This document shows positions 1-8,754 of a stretch of DNA of 50,125 nt, piece after piece. The position numbers were made by a program, and so were the translations under genes. This DNA is from Bacteroidota bacterium (lineage in GTDB: Bacteria > Bacteroidota > Ignavibacteria > UBA10030 > UBA6906): positions 1 through 50,125 of the forward strand of contig JAUQWO010000017.1 of the NCBI GenBank assembly GCA_030835135.1, read 5' to 3'. The notes beneath the pieces are model-generated. The model saw nothing but the letters and a program-made list of their open reading frames with translations, was not told the origin of the DNA and ran no database searches. The stretch's first letter is position 1; each line of letters starts with the position of its first letter.

Positions 1-1094
1 TCGCTGCGCATCCGATAGTACAGGCTGCCGACGATCAGACCCAGGAACAGCGGGATCAATCCCAAGCCAAGGACCCCAAAATCACTGTAGAGCCAGAAGA
101 ACCCCGTATAGGTGTTGTATGGACTGTACAGGAACGGCATCCGGGTGAAGTTGAAATACTCGAGGACCCAGTACTTGAGCCCCGTCAGCGCGGTGATGAA
201 ATCGAAGGTGAAGTAGCCGTAGGTGTGGTAATCGGCCCTGGCCACAGCGAACGCGAAGTTCTCCAGGTTCATCACGACATACATGTACGGCTCGGTCAGG
301 GCTGCATACTCCTTCGGGAAGCGCATCCGGGAAAGTTGGTACGTGTACGTTGCCACGAGTTTCCCGAGTCGGATCGTCATGATCCCGAAGAACACTCCAG
401 CGATCGAGCCGACGCCGAGGAGGATCGTGCTGAAGCGGACCTTCCGTGTCGCGTAGTACAGGAGCGTGAAACACAGGAACGCCATCATGATCAGCTGGAA
501 CCGCTGCACGAGGAGGAAATACGTGAGGATGGACACCGCCGCCAGAATGACCAGGAAGAGTTTCTTCCCCCGTTTTCCATCAACGTAGAGGTGGTACAAC
601 AGGGTGAAATACACGATGAATGCCGTCGAGTTGATCAGCACACCAAAACCGAACACATAGAAATCCATGCGCGAGAATTTGCCGCCAATGGCGAAGATCG
701 GCAGGAACCCCTTGACGGCATAGATCACTGCATACGAGATCAGATACATGGTCACGCTCGCAACGATCGCGAGGTAGAGTTTCTTCTCGTTCACCTGGAA
801 TCTCTGCAGCCGTTCCCGCATGCTCGCGATCGGGAACAACGGCACGTTCATATGAAGGACGAAGGCAGCGAAGGTGCCGATGAGGAAGCCACCGACACCG
901 ATCAGGAGCAAGAGCCAGCTTTCCAGCGCCCATTCGTGCTGGAGCGCGGAGAGTTTGAGGTCTGCGAGCGCGATGGAGAGGCTCCACGTGAAGCCGAACA
1001 GGCGTGCCGGGGAGATCGGATCCGCACCTTGCTTGAGCAATGTCAGTGCGATCAGCACACAGATTCCCAGACCGAGGGCAGTCAGCAGCGTCAT
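1..1094 (-). CDS. Wzy-type O-antigen/oligosaccharide repeat-unit polymerase (3' end outside window)
   Basis: An open frame runs without a stop from ATG 1094 to the window edge, giving at least 364 residues of a polytopic inner-membrane protein. Hydrophobic segments alternate with short charged loops, with a charged loop near residue 90 (MRERLQRFQVNEKK) and a large periplasmic-looking loop rich in aromatic residues near residues 250-330. This layout fits the Wzy-like repeat-unit polymerases that join lipid-linked oligosaccharides in the periplasm. The family call rests on topology and neighbours, because Wzy sequences diverge strongly. An in-frame ATG at 1118 is an alternative start; 1094 has GGGAG about 10 nt upstream. 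It lies 81 bp (57 bp with the alternative start) behind the Wzz-type gene, consistent with polymerase and chain-length control being expressed together. It could instead be another polysaccharide membrane protein such as a ligase. Confidence 0.72.
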   Translation of the reverse strand, partial: MTLLTALGLGICVLIALTLLKQGADPISPARLFGFTWSLSIALADLKLSALQHEWALESWLLLLIGVGGFLIGTFAAFVLHMNVPLFPIASMRERLQRFQVNEKKLYLAIVASVTMYLISYAVIYAVKGFLPIFAIGGKFSRMDFYVFGFGVLINSTAFIVYFTLLYHLYVDGKRGKKLFLVILAAVSILTYFLLVQRFQLIMMAFLCFTLLYYATRKVRFSTILLGVGSIAGVFFGIMTIRLGKLVATYTYQLSRMRFPKEYAALTEPYMYVVMNLENFAFAVARADYHTYGYFTFDFITALTGLKYWVLEYFNFTRMPFLYSPYNTYTGFFWLYSDFGVLGLGLIPLFLGLIVGSLYYRMRS

Positions 1095-1175
1095 GACCAG
1101 TGGACTCCCGTCTGGCATGCAGGGTGCCCGCCCCAGAGAAGCGGATATACCGGTACCCCGGTGTCGGCCGACATG

Positions 1176-2429
1176 TCAGTGATCCGTCTTGTTCCGGCGG
1201 AATCGAAGTCCGAGCCACTCCGTCCGCACCGCATGGACGATGGCGTTCACGTGATCCGGCTGTGCGCGGCGCAGAGTCTCGAACATCTCACGGGTGAAGA
1301 CCACCAGCACCGCGACGAGAAGCGAACCCACAAATGCAATGAGTGTATAGAGGGCGACCTTGGGTTTCGCCTTTCGTTCTGCGGGTGAGGCCCGGTCCAG
1401 GACGATCACGGAGGGCGTCTGCCGTTTCTCCTCGACCTTCGCCTGCTCGAAGAGCGGTGTGATGAACTGGAGGATCTTATACTGGATCTCCACCTCGCGG
1501 TAGCGGCGGACGTATTCGAGGCCGAGGTGTGGGACTCTCTTGAAGGGAATGAACACGTTCATTTCACCGTTACCAGGACCGGTCCCTGCATTCATCTGTC
1601 CAAGCTTGCGTTGGAGTTCCTGGACCTCCACCTCCGCAGCGACCACAGCGGGGTGATCCGAAGCCTGGGTGCGCTTCAGGACACCTGCCTGGACTTCGCG
1701 GAGGGCCAGTTGTGCTGTGAGTTCGGCACCCGCCTTGATCGAGGCCTCCGTCTGCTCAGGCACGGCGATCACCCCATAGCGTTGCTGAAATGCACGCATG
1801 GAATCCTCGGCGGCGGCAAGATCGGCGAGGTTCTTCCGGTAGCGCTGCTCGATGAAGGCCCTGTTCGCACGGGCATTCTGCACCTGGAGTTCAGCGTTCG
1901 CGGCATTCAGCCGGTCCACGAAGAAATTCGCCATGTCCGCGGCGCGCTGGGGGTCCCTATCATACACTGTGATGGTCAGGTTCCCCTCGGGCTCCTGCAG
2001 GAACTCAACGTTGCTGAGCAATTCCTTCGTTGTCTTCTCAACCGGATACGAGGTGATGTCATAGACGTGCACGAGATCGAACTTCTCGATCACAGCATGC
2101 AGAACGGTCGAACTTTTGAGGATGGCCAAATAGCGGTCCATCTCGGTATTCCCCGTCAGCGATGAGAGTGCCCGCGACGGCGAAAAGGACTTCATGAGCG
2201 AGGAAACGCCATCGAGCGCCCCGAGCAGGTCCGTTCGTTCCGCAGGGAATACCGACGCGGTGGATTTGTACCAGCTCGGGACCACGAACGAGACCATCGC
2301 GACGGTCAGCGTGATCCCGACGACGAACCGGGTGGCAAAGCGCTGGTGCTTGATCATGAGGGCAAAAAAGTTCAGCATCGCGCTTCCCTGTGTCTGTCCG
2401 GCGTTCTCTTCCTTGGTTTCAGCGTTCAT
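1176..2429 (-). CDS. Wzz/GNVR-type polysaccharide chain-length determinant
   Basis: This 417-residue protein has the polysaccharide co-polymerase layout: a short cytoplasmic N-terminus, a transmembrane helix near residues 32-52, a large periplasmic part with coiled-coil character (about 150-270), and a second membrane helix near 355-378. A Wzz-type segment follows the first helix (SWYKSTASVFPAE), and Pro-rich residues precede the last helix (RASPAERKAKPK). Such proteins set polymer length or help export in Wzy-dependent pathways. There is no Walker-motif kinase domain after the second helix, only a tail of about 39 residues, so it is not a BY-kinase fusion. It lies between the SLBB export gene (57 bp upstream) and the Wzy-type polymerase, as expected for a capsule or exopolysaccharide operon. 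Confidence 0.85.
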   Translation of the reverse strand: MNAETKEENAGQTQGSAMLNFFALMIKHQRFATRFVVGITLTVAMVSFVVPSWYKSTASVFPAERTDLLGALDGVSSLMKSFSPSRALSSLTGNTEMDRYLAILKSSTVLHAVIEKFDLVHVYDITSYPVEKTTKELLSNVEFLQEPEGNLTITVYDRDPQRAADMANFFVDRLNAANAELQVQNARANRAFIEQRYRKNLADLAAAEDSMRAFQQRYGVIAVPEQTEASIKAGAELTAQLALREVQAGVLKRTQASDHPAVVAAEVEVQELQRKLGQMNAGTGPGNGEMNVFIPFKRVPHLGLEYVRRYREVEIQYKILQFITPLFEQAKVEEKRQTPSVIVLDRASPAERKAKPKVALYTLIAFVGSLLVAVLVVFTREMFETLRRAQPDHVNAIVHAVRTEWLGLRFRRNKTDH

Positions 2430-2486
2430 CGTCCATTCCGATCGTTCTCATTCGCTCGTTGCACAAGGTACCCGGTGGTGCAGTCA

Positions 2487-4193
2487 TCACTTGAACGTGT
2501 TGATCAACAGCGCCACCGTTGCCGCGGCAGCCACAATGCCGGCGATCTGCGAGTACAGCGTCACATAGTAGGAGAAAGGATAGCTCGTTTCTTTCGGTAC
2601 CCACACCATATCTCCGTCCTCGATCTCCGTTTCATCCGGATCGAGCCAGACACGCGTGCCGCACTTGATGATCTTCACATCTCCGACGCGGGCCTCATTG
2701 GCGAATCCACCGGCCTGAGCGATGTAGGACTCATACTCCCTACCGGCCTCGAACATGACATGGCCTGGCGAGACCACCTGCCCGAAGACGTAGACGGTCC
2801 GCTGTTGCGATGGTATGACGATGCGGTCTTGGGTCCGAAGCGCCACATCATGCGTGCTGTCACCGCGGACAAAGAGCGCCCGGAAATCGACGGACAGGAC
2901 CTCCTCCGTGAGCCGCAGCATGCTCTCGACGCGGTAGTAGCTCGTATCCTGAGCGGGCAGGGAGGCGCGCTGGCTCAGCAGGAGTTCGCGTTCGTCCACT
3001 GCTTTCTCCTCGGCCTCCGAGCGCAATCGGTAGATGACCGCACCGGAGAGACTTGCTCCTTTCGTCAGGCCACCTGCCATCGCTATGACCTGGCTCAGCC
3101 GTGTGCTCTCGCGCGTGATCGGGTACCGTCCCGCACGCAACACTTCGCCATCAACCTCCACCCAGAAGTTGCCGGCCTGCTGCACCGCTTTCGGAATGAT
3201 CAGCCGGTCCCCCGGACGCAAGGCAATGTCCGGTGCGCGTCCCGCTGCGATCGCGCGCGCATCCACCCGGAGGGTGTCCATCGCCGTCCCTGCAGGGGTG
3301 AGGCGCGTCAGGACCGCATGTTCCGGTTCAGCATCTGCCGGGAAGCCCATGCCCATGGCGATGAGCATCGAAAGACTGTCGCCTTCGACGAATTCAAAAT
3401 TCGCACCCGCGATCGTCGCCCCATACACACCGATCACATTGTCCGCATCCGTTCTGCGCGGTATATAGACCACATCGCCCTCACGCAGGTATGGATTGAA
3501 ACGACCGTCACCACGGATGCGATACCGCAAGAGATCGATCGGGAGGATTTCGCCTGTCCGGCGCTGGAGACTGATCAATCGTTCAGAAGCACCCGCCCGG
3601 ATCTTGTTCAGCCGGTCCTCGTACTCCCTGGCATCCATCCGCCCGGTCGGGAACTCGATGCCCAGTTCGATCAGGTCCGTGACACGCTGTGACGCATACA
3701 CGCTCTTCCGTCCTTCATGGGGAACCTGACCCAGGATCGTGACGGAGACCTTCCGCGGCATGAGCAGCGTCAATGACACCTCTGCATTCACATATTTCTT
3801 CACAACGAGCGAGCCAACGCGCGCCCGAGCCTGCGCCAGGGTCATGCCGTTCACATCGATCACGCCGACCGCGGGCACCAGGAGAAGCCCTTCCGGCGAG
3901 ACAGTGATCACACCTTCCGAAGGGGAACTTGACCAGACGTTCAGCGACAGCCGGTCTCCGGGGCCCAGAGTGTATTCCGTCGCACTGATCGGCGCATCGA
4001 CGGGAACGGCTTCGAAGGTCTCGAGACTCTTCGTCTGCGCAGGGAGACTCTGCTTAAGTGTCTGAACATCAGGGAACGAGAACGGTGTCTTGGACGGACT
4101 CATCGTCTGAGAGGATACCGGGCCGGCCATAAACAGCCACGCTGCGAGCGGCCCCAAGTACAACACACGTCTCCCCATGTCGATCCGCATCAT
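2487..4193 (-). CDS. Polysaccharide export outer-membrane protein with SLBB domains (Wza-like)
   Basis: The 568-residue product starts with a signal peptide (about residues 1-28, cleavage near PVSSQ), followed by a Poly_export domain (about 70-147, YTLGPGDRLSLNVW) and roughly four SLBB-type segments, for example GQVPHEGRKSV, VDGEVLRAGRYPI and FGQVVSPGHVMFEAG. It ends in a hydrophobic helix (about 547-566). There is no lipobox Cys, so it differs from lipidated Wza. The family forms the outer-membrane exit channel for exopolysaccharide. The start is supported by GAGGGA about 6 nt upstream, and an ATG follows directly at 4190. It is separated by only 3 bp from rfbB. The repeated SLBB domains and C-terminal helix are typical of longer Bacteroidota/Chlorobi export proteins. 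Confidence 0.88.
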   Translation of the reverse strand: MMRIDMGRRVLYLGPLAAWLFMAGPVSSQTMSPSKTPFSFPDVQTLKQSLPAQTKSLETFEAVPVDAPISATEYTLGPGDRLSLNVWSSSPSEGVITVSPEGLLLVPAVGVIDVNGMTLAQARARVGSLVVKKYVNAEVSLTLLMPRKVSVTILGQVPHEGRKSVYASQRVTDLIELGIEFPTGRMDAREYEDRLNKIRAGASERLISLQRRTGEILPIDLLRYRIRGDGRFNPYLREGDVVYIPRRTDADNVIGVYGATIAGANFEFVEGDSLSMLIAMGMGFPADAEPEHAVLTRLTPAGTAMDTLRVDARAIAAGRAPDIALRPGDRLIIPKAVQQAGNFWVEVDGEVLRAGRYPITRESTRLSQVIAMAGGLTKGASLSGAVIYRLRSEAEEKAVDERELLLSQRASLPAQDTSYYRVESMLRLTEEVLSVDFRALFVRGDSTHDVALRTQDRIVIPSQQRTVYVFGQVVSPGHVMFEAGREYESYIAQAGGFANEARVGDVKIIKCGTRVWLDPDETEIEDGDMVWVPKETSYPFSYYVTLYSQIAGIVAAAATVALLINTFK

Positions 4194-4196
4194 GCG

Positions 4197-5210
4197 CTAT
4201 CCCTCATGATAATGTTTCCGGTAATACTCCTGGTATTCGCCCGTCATCACCTTCTTCGCCCACGGCTGATTGGCGAGATACCAATCAATGGTCTCTGCCA
4301 AACCCCGCTCAAACGTATAGGACGGTGCCCATCCAAGTTCCCTGGCGATCTTCGACGCATCGATGGCGTAGCGCCGGTCGTGACCGAGACGGTCCTTCAC
4401 GAACGCGATCAGCGATTCAGGTTTCCCCAGGTGCTTCAGCAGGGCCCTGACGATGTCGATATTCTTCCACTCGTTGTTGCCACCGATGTTGTACACCTCC
4501 CCCACTCTCCCAGTACGCAGAACGGTGTTGATCGCCCGGCAATGGTCGACGACATGCAGCCAGTCACGCACGTTCAACCCATCGCCGTACACGGGCAGCG
4601 GCTTGTCCTGCAGGGCATTCATGATCATCAGCGGAATGAGCTTCTCGGGGAACTGATAGGGACCGTAATTATTCGAGCACCGCGTCACCACGACCGGAAG
4701 TCCGAAGGTATGATGATATGCCAGGACGAGGAGATCCGAGGAGGCTTTCGAGGCAGCATACGGACTGTTCGGATGCAACGAGGTCAGTTCGGTGAACTTC
4801 CCGGTCGCGCCGAGCGATCCGTACACCTCGTCGGTCGACACATGCAGGAAGCGCTCAACGCCTTGGGCTCTGGCAGCCTCCAGAAGGACCTGGGTCCCGA
4901 CGACATTTGTGGTGACGAATACTGCGGCTCCGGTGATGCTCCGGTCAACGTGTGATTCCGCGGCGAAATGAACCACCGTATCGATCTCGTGCTCCTGCAT
5001 CGCGCGGTCTACCGCAGTACGGTCACAGATGTCACCCTTCACGAAACGATAGCGTGAATCGGCATCAATCGCTGCAAGATTGCCCAGGTTCCCTGCGTAC
5101 GTGAGGTTGTCGAAATTCACGAGAACCACGTCGGCGTGCGCGCCAAGGAAGTACTGCACGAAGTTGCTGCCAATGAAGCCCGCTCCACCGGTGACGAGTA
5201 CGTTGCGCAT
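4197..5210 (-). CDS. rfbB: dTDP-glucose 4,6-dehydratase
   Basis: RfbB/RmlB converts dTDP-glucose to dTDP-4-keto-6-deoxyglucose, an early step towards dTDP-rhamnose and related deoxysugars. The 337-residue length is normal for this extended SDR. Visible motifs are the NAD-binding [10 protein letters not shown] near the N-terminus, the STDEVYG segment carrying the Thr-Asp-Glu catalytic triad, the YAASKAS catalytic Tyr/Lys motif, and the substrate segment [17 protein letters not shown]. It sits between the RmlC-like gene (3 bp gap) and the SLBB exporter (3 bp gap), so it is almost certainly cotranscribed and supplies sugar for the exported polymer. rmlA and rmlD are not in this window. Confidence 0.95.
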   Translation of the reverse strand: MRNVLVTGGAGFIGSNFVQYFLGAHADVVLVNFDNLTYAGNLGNLAAIDADSRYRFVKGDICDRTAVDRAMQEHEIDTVVHFAAESHVDRSITGAAVFVTTNVVGTQVLLEAARAQGVERFLHVSTDEVYGSLGATGKFTELTSLHPNSPYAASKASSDLLVLAYHHTFGLPVVVTRCSNNYGPYQFPEKLIPLMIMNALQDKPLPVYGDGLNVRDWLHVVDHCRAINTVLRTGRVGEVYNIGGNNEWKNIDIVRALLKHLGKPESLIAFVKDRLGHDRRYAIDASKIARELGWAPSYTFERGLAETIDWYLANQPWAKKVMTGEYQEYYRKHYHEG

Positions 5211-5213
5211 GGA

Positions 5214-5687
5214 TCAGTCCAGTCTGAACAGTGAATTGGCATCTTCTTCGTGCCGGATCTCGTCGACAGGCTCCTTCCTTCCCTTCCCGGCAAACAGCCG
5301 ATTCGGAAGGTTCACCACCATGCCGTCCTTCCCCCCCACATTACGGTACGCATGGACGACGCCGGGCGGAATGACCACGACCCGCGGCGAGTCCTGCCCT
5401 GCAAACACGACCTGGCGAACCATATACGTCGGCGACGCCTTACGATTGTCCCACAGATAGACTTTAAAATTGGAGGGCCCGATGAAACCGAAGCAATCAG
5501 CCTGATCCACGTGCTCGTGCGGCCCGCGTGCAATACCCGGCAGGGTCATGGAGATGTAGGACATCACCGGCATGAATTCAGCCGGGATCTCATCCTCACG
5601 GAAAAGTTCGACGAGCCATCCCCGCTCGTCGACGAATTTCGTGAGATTCTTCACGATCACATCATGGATCTTGCCGTTGGTGAACAT
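5214..5687 (-). CDS. RmlC-like dTDP-4-dehydrorhamnose 3,5-epimerase family protein
   Basis: A 157-residue cupin of the RmlC family. The segment ARGPHEH (about residues 53-59) corresponds to the catalytic His region, and IPPGVVHAYRNVG (about 106-118) matches the conserved second cupin strand. The family epimerises C3 and/or C5 of 4-keto-6-deoxysugar nucleotides, acting on the RfbB product. The protein is shorter than classical RmlC (about 180 residues), so it may be a C3-only or C5-only epimerase or a related ketoisomerase. The frame is open further upstream to 5765, but ATG 5687 has AGGGA about 6 nt before it and starts at the family-like position. It is the first gene of the minus-strand polysaccharide operon, about 150 bp downstream of a good promoter. 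Confidence 0.78.
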   Translation of the reverse strand: MFTNGKIHDVIVKNLTKFVDERGWLVELFREDEIPAEFMPVMSYISMTLPGIARGPHEHVDQADCFGFIGPSNFKVYLWDNRKASPTYMVRQVVFAGQDSPRVVVIPPGVVHAYRNVGGKDGMVVNLPNRLFAGKGRKEPVDEIRHEEDANSLFRLD

Positions 5688-5993
5688 GTGCGGTCCCTGG
5701 TGGTGGCTCTCTGTGTTTTCGTCCATACAGAGCAGCGAGGCAAAAACAGCCGGCACGCAGGCCATCTGCGACTGCCGGATGGCTCGCGCGGTCGCAAAGA
5801 TGCGAGCAGAATTCGTCCTTACCCATTGAATTCTTTGAAGTTACGAAATTCGGCGGGGAAAGTCAATGAAGCTCCCGGGAGGGTCAGCGTCCTGACAGGT
5901 CACTTCCTTGCGGGTTCAGAGTGCGCTCCGATGCCCCCCCAGGCACGCAGAATGATCACAAGCCCCTCTCCTGGCAGGCCATGGATCACGACC
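5688..5993. other. Intergenic region between argS and the polysaccharide operon
   Basis: About 306 bp without a convincing gene. It holds a promoter for the downstream minus-strand operon (5838-5866) and a transcribed leader of roughly 140 bases before the RmlC-like start. The part next to argS (5867-5993) shows only short dyads such as GTCAG/CTGAC near 5882-5895 and a run of seven C near 5935. No hairpin with a U-tract was found, so the end of the argS transcript is not defined by sequence. Confidence 0.6.
5838..5866 (-). promoter_or_regulatory. Sigma70-type promoter of the polysaccharide operon
   Basis: On the minus strand TTGACT (5861-5866) and TAACTT (5838-5843) are separated by exactly 17 bases. 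The expected start is near 5831, leaving a leader of about 140 nt before the RmlC-like gene. The -35 is near consensus and the -10 is moderate. Confidence 0.55.
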
Positions 5994-7628
5994 CTACATC
6001 TGCTCGGGCGCGGAGATACCCAGGATCGTGAATCCGTTCCTTAAAACGATCTTCACGGCCTGCACCAGCGCAAGCCGGGCCGCGGTGAGGCCCTCATCCG
6101 GCGTCACCACCCGGTGGTGGTGGTAGAATACGTGGAACATCGCCGCAACATCATGCAGGTAATCCGCAAGGCGATGGGGCTCGTGGGTCAATGCGCAGGA
6201 TTCCACCGTCTCGGGGAATTGCAGAAGTTGTTTGATCAGAGCAAGCTCTTCCGGGGCCACGAGAAGATCAAAGTTCGCTCGGGCCCCCGATGCCACGCGA
6301 CCTTCCTTCTCCGCGAACCGCAGGATGCTCGAGATGCGCGCATGGGCGTACTGCACGTAATACACCGGGTTCTCATCCGATTTCTGCTTCGCCAGCTCGA
6401 TGTCGAAGTTGAGATGGCTGGAGACCGTACGCATGATGAAAAAATACCGGACGGCATCACAGCCCGCATCGGCGATCAACTCGTCCAGCGTGATGAAGTT
6501 GGCCTTGCGGGTGGACATCTTCACCACCTCCGTCCCCTGCATGACCGTCACGAACTGGTGGATCAGCACTTTCACCTTGCTGCTGTCATAGCCGAGGGCT
6601 TTCAACGCGGCAAGAACATCCGGATACGTCGCCACATGGTCGGCGCCGAACACATCGATCATCAGATCGTAGCCGCGCTTGAACTTCTCGCAATGGTACG
6701 CGATATCCGGGAGCCGGTACGTTGGCTCCCCAGTGCTCTTGATGATCACCTTGTCCTTTTCGTTGCCGAGCGCCGAGGCCTTGAACCAGAGCGCCCCCTC
6801 CTGCTCATAGGTCAGGTCCTTCGCCTTCAGCGCGTCGACGACCTCGGTGATCTTGCCGTCGGTGTACAGCGAATGTTCGTTGAAATATGACGCGAACGTG
6901 ATCCCGATCGATCCCAGGGTCTTGCGGATGTCGGCGAAGATCTCCTCTTCGGCCACCGCCTTGAACAATCCCTCCGCCGGCTCACCACGCTTACTGTCAC
7001 CGTGCTTCTCCATCACCCCCCGGGCGATGTCCTTGATGTACTCGCCCTGATAGTAGTCCGCGGGAAATTCGATCGCGTCGCCCAGCAGTTCCAGGTAGCG
7101 CAGGCGCACGGAATCCCCCAGGATGCGCATCTGACGACCCGCGTTATTGAAATAGTACTCGCGCTCGACCACATGGCCGGTCCATTCCAGCAACCGGGAA
7201 ATGGTATCGCCGAACACGGCACCCCTCCCGTGCCCCACGGTCAATGGACCCGTCGGGTTCGCGCTCACAAACTCCACCTGCACGCGGCGACCCTGGCCTG
7301 CCGCAGAACGACCGAATGCGTCCCATGCCTCGAGCAGGAGCGCCAGCTGACGGCGGTGAAAGGTCTCCGTGAAGCTGATGTTGATGAACCCCGGACCAGC
7401 GATCTCGATACCGGCGATCAGGTCGGGATCACGCGGCAACTGTGCAACGATCTCTTCCGCCAGAGCGCGGGGCTTCTTGCCCGCCGCCTTCGCGAGGACC
7501 ATGGCGCAGTTCGTGGTCAGGTCGCCATGGCCGTCCTGCCGTGGGCGTTCCACCGTGATCGCCGCAGGGAGATCATAACCGGCCTTCTCCAGTGCTTCGG
7601 CAAGTGCTGTGCGCAGGTACGACTTCAT
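5994..7628 (-). CDS. argS: Arginyl-tRNA synthetase
   Basis: ArgS charges tRNA-Arg with arginine. The 544-residue product begins with the Arg-specific N-terminal additional domain. It carries the class I HIGH-type signature within SANPTGPLTVGHGRG (about 122-136) and a KMSTRKAN signature in the second half of the catalytic domain. It finishes with a DALR-type anticodon-binding domain (YYVQYAHARISSILR onward). Length and order match the family. The start overlaps the rsfS stop by four bases (ATGA), indicating translational coupling, and it is the last gene of the LytR_C-rsfS-argS run. Confidence 0.96.
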   Translation of the reverse strand: MKSYLRTALAEALEKAGYDLPAAITVERPRQDGHGDLTTNCAMVLAKAAGKKPRALAEEIVAQLPRDPDLIAGIEIAGPGFINISFTETFHRRQLALLLEAWDAFGRSAAGQGRRVQVEFVSANPTGPLTVGHGRGAVFGDTISRLLEWTGHVVEREYYFNNAGRQMRILGDSVRLRYLELLGDAIEFPADYYQGEYIKDIARGVMEKHGDSKRGEPAEGLFKAVAEEEIFADIRKTLGSIGITFASYFNEHSLYTDGKITEVVDALKAKDLTYEQEGALWFKASALGNEKDKVIIKSTGEPTYRLPDIAYHCEKFKRGYDLMIDVFGADHVATYPDVLAALKALGYDSSKVKVLIHQFVTVMQGTEVVKMSTRKANFITLDELIADAGCDAVRYFFIMRTVSSHLNFDIELAKQKSDENPVYYVQYAHARISSILRFAEKEGRVASGARANFDLLVAPEELALIKQLLQFPETVESCALTHEPHRLADYLHDVAAMFHVFYHHHRVVTPDEGLTAARLALVQAVKIVLRNGFTILGISAPEQM

Positions 7629-8149
7629 GATGCGATTTTTCTCCGGGGGCTCCGGGGTTTTGCCGGAGCGGCCGTGGCCTTCTTTTTCGGGGCTGCCTTC
7701 TTTTTCGCGGCGGGTTTCTTCGCCGGAGTGGACTTCTTCGCCGCAGTGGGCTTCTTTGCCGTTGCGGATCTCTTCTCCGCAGCGGGCTTCTTCGCAGGGG
7801 CGATCGGCGTGTCCTCGACATGCGAGATCACGGCATCACCCCAGAGCTTCTCGAGGTTATAGAACGGGCGTGTGCTCTTGTGAAAGACATGGAGGACGAC
7901 ATCAACGTAGTCCACCACGACCCAGTTCGGACTGCCGCGTTCCACCTGATACGGCCGTTCGCCCTTCAGCTTGAGCCCATCTTCCACCGCCGCAGCGATC
8001 GCACGCACCTGGGTGTCGGAATCCGCGGAACAGATCACAAAGAAGTCTGTCACGCTGCTCAGGCCTCTCAGATTCATCAGCACGACATCCTGCGCCTTTT
8101 TCGAGAGCGTCAGATCGGCAATGTGCTTCGCAAGGAGAGCGGGTTTCAC
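7625..8149 (-). CDS. rsfS: Ribosomal silencing factor RsfS (Iojap family) with a histone-like basic tail
   Basis: Residues 1-112 form a standard RsfS/YbeB/Iojap domain: TDFFVICSADSDTQVRAIA followed by NWVVVDYVDVVLHVFH and the FYNLEKLWGDA ending. RsfS binds ribosomal protein L14 (uL14) and blocks subunit joining when nutrients are short. Residues 116-174 are an added low-complexity tail almost entirely Lys, Ala, Pro, Thr and Ser, resembling histone H1 or AlgP tails. Typical RsfS is about 105-120 residues, so the tail is an unusual extension that may bind rRNA or DNA. It follows the LytR_C gene by 12 bp and overlaps argS by 4 bp. Confidence 0.93.
   Translation of the reverse strand: MKPALLAKHIADLTLSKKAQDVVLMNLRGLSSVTDFFVICSADSDTQVRAIAAAVEDGLKLKGERPYQVERGSPNWVVVDYVDVVLHVFHKSTRPFYNLEKLWGDAVISHVEDTPIAPAKKPAAEKRSATAKKPTAAKKSTPAKKPAAKKKAAPKKKATAAPAKPRSPRRKIAS
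7628..7804 (-). repeat. Degenerate AKK-rich repeat tract encoding the RsfS tail
   Basis: About 177 bp of imperfect short repeats encode variants of AAKK, TPAKKP and APKKK. Repeats of this kind change length easily by slippage, so the tail length is likely to vary between strains. Confidence 0.75.
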
Positions 8150-8161
8150 TCGGGCCCCTTT

Positions 8162-8650
8162 CTATTGTGCATGTTTGAGTGAGGCGTGATCCTGCCCCAC
8201 CACGACGGAAACGTCGACGTAATAATCGGGATTGAGCTGCTGAATGATCTGTGCGTTGTCGATGCCCAGCGCCCGGGCAACCTTCTCGGCATTCTTCATC
8301 TGTCCGGTGCGCTCGATCACCAGCGACCGTTTGACATCAAATCGGTGATAGTTCCGGATCTCAACGACATCATAGCCCCGCGACCGCAGATACGAGGTGA
8401 CCGCGGTGCCCGCGCGTGCAACGCCGCAGCCATTCAACACATCCACCTGGATCACCCGTCCGCGGGCATCGCCTTCCCGCAGGGTATCGACCTGTGGTGC
8501 GAAAAACATGCGCACGATCAGGGCATAGCTCAGGTAGAGGACGACCACGCCGAGTATGCCGATAGCGATAGTGAGCCAGAGGCCGGAGGACGGTTTCTTG
8601 AGCCGCGACAGCAGTGTATGGAGCAGACCAGGGGGTATGCGTTCGTTCAT
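8162..8650 (-). CDS. Membrane-anchored LytR C-terminal domain protein
   Basis: A 162-residue protein with one transmembrane helix (about 25-47) and a LytR_C domain (about 64-150) recognised by VDVLNGCGVARAGTAVTSYLRSRGYDVVEI and the later KNAEKVARALGI segment. It is a single-pass protein with the domain outside the cytoplasm. LytR_C is often found behind LCP cell-wall ligase domains, but no LCP domain is present here. The biochemical role of the isolated domain is not established. The gene starts 12 bp upstream of rsfS and is probably the first gene of that run; no clear promoter is visible in front of it. Confidence 0.78.
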   Translation of the reverse strand: MNERIPPGLLHTLLSRLKKPSSGLWLTIAIGILGVVVLYLSYALIVRMFFAPQVDTLREGDARGRVIQVDVLNGCGVARAGTAVTSYLRSRGYDVVEIRNYHRFDVKRSLVIERTGQMKNAEKVARALGIDNAQIIQQLNPDYYVDVSVVVGQDHASLKHAQ

Positions 8651-8674
8651 TGTGTTCGATCACGTCCTACAAAC

Positions 8675-8713
8675 AGAAAACCGGGAACGGCCCGCCAGGG
8701 ACCGCCCCGGTTT
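8675..8713 (-). terminator. Intrinsic terminator of the small exported-protein gene
   Basis: AAACCGGG (8678-8685) pairs exactly with CCCGGTTT (8706-8713), with further pairing inside the 20-base loop. Read on the minus strand the stem is followed by TTTTCTGTTT. It lies about 40 bases beyond the stop at 8755 and separates that gene from the LytR_C gene. Confidence 0.72.
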
Positions 8714-8754
8714 CACGACCGGGTACCGGAAAACCTGTGTGGACCATGCGCCCG

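Noticed and set aside
82-1218. Minus-strand open frames at 82-474 and 580-1218
   Set aside because: They are out of phase with the continuous frame from 1094 to the window edge, which alone gives a sensible polytopic membrane protein.
225-1388. Long plus-strand open frame of 387 codons over the wzy and wzz genes
   Set aside because: It runs antisense to two well-supported membrane-protein genes and its product is a charged His/Arg/Asp/Glu-rich sequence with no domain, typical of antisense frames in GC-rich DNA.
2346-3692. Plus-strand open frame of 448 codons
   Set aside because: Antisense to the SLBB export gene; the product lacks any recognisable domain while the opposite strand has signal peptide, Poly_export and SLBB motifs.
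7609-7974. Plus-strand repeat protein over the RsfS tail
   Set aside because: The Ser/Pro-rich repeats are the antisense reading of the AKK-rich tail of rsfS; no start signal or domain supports it.
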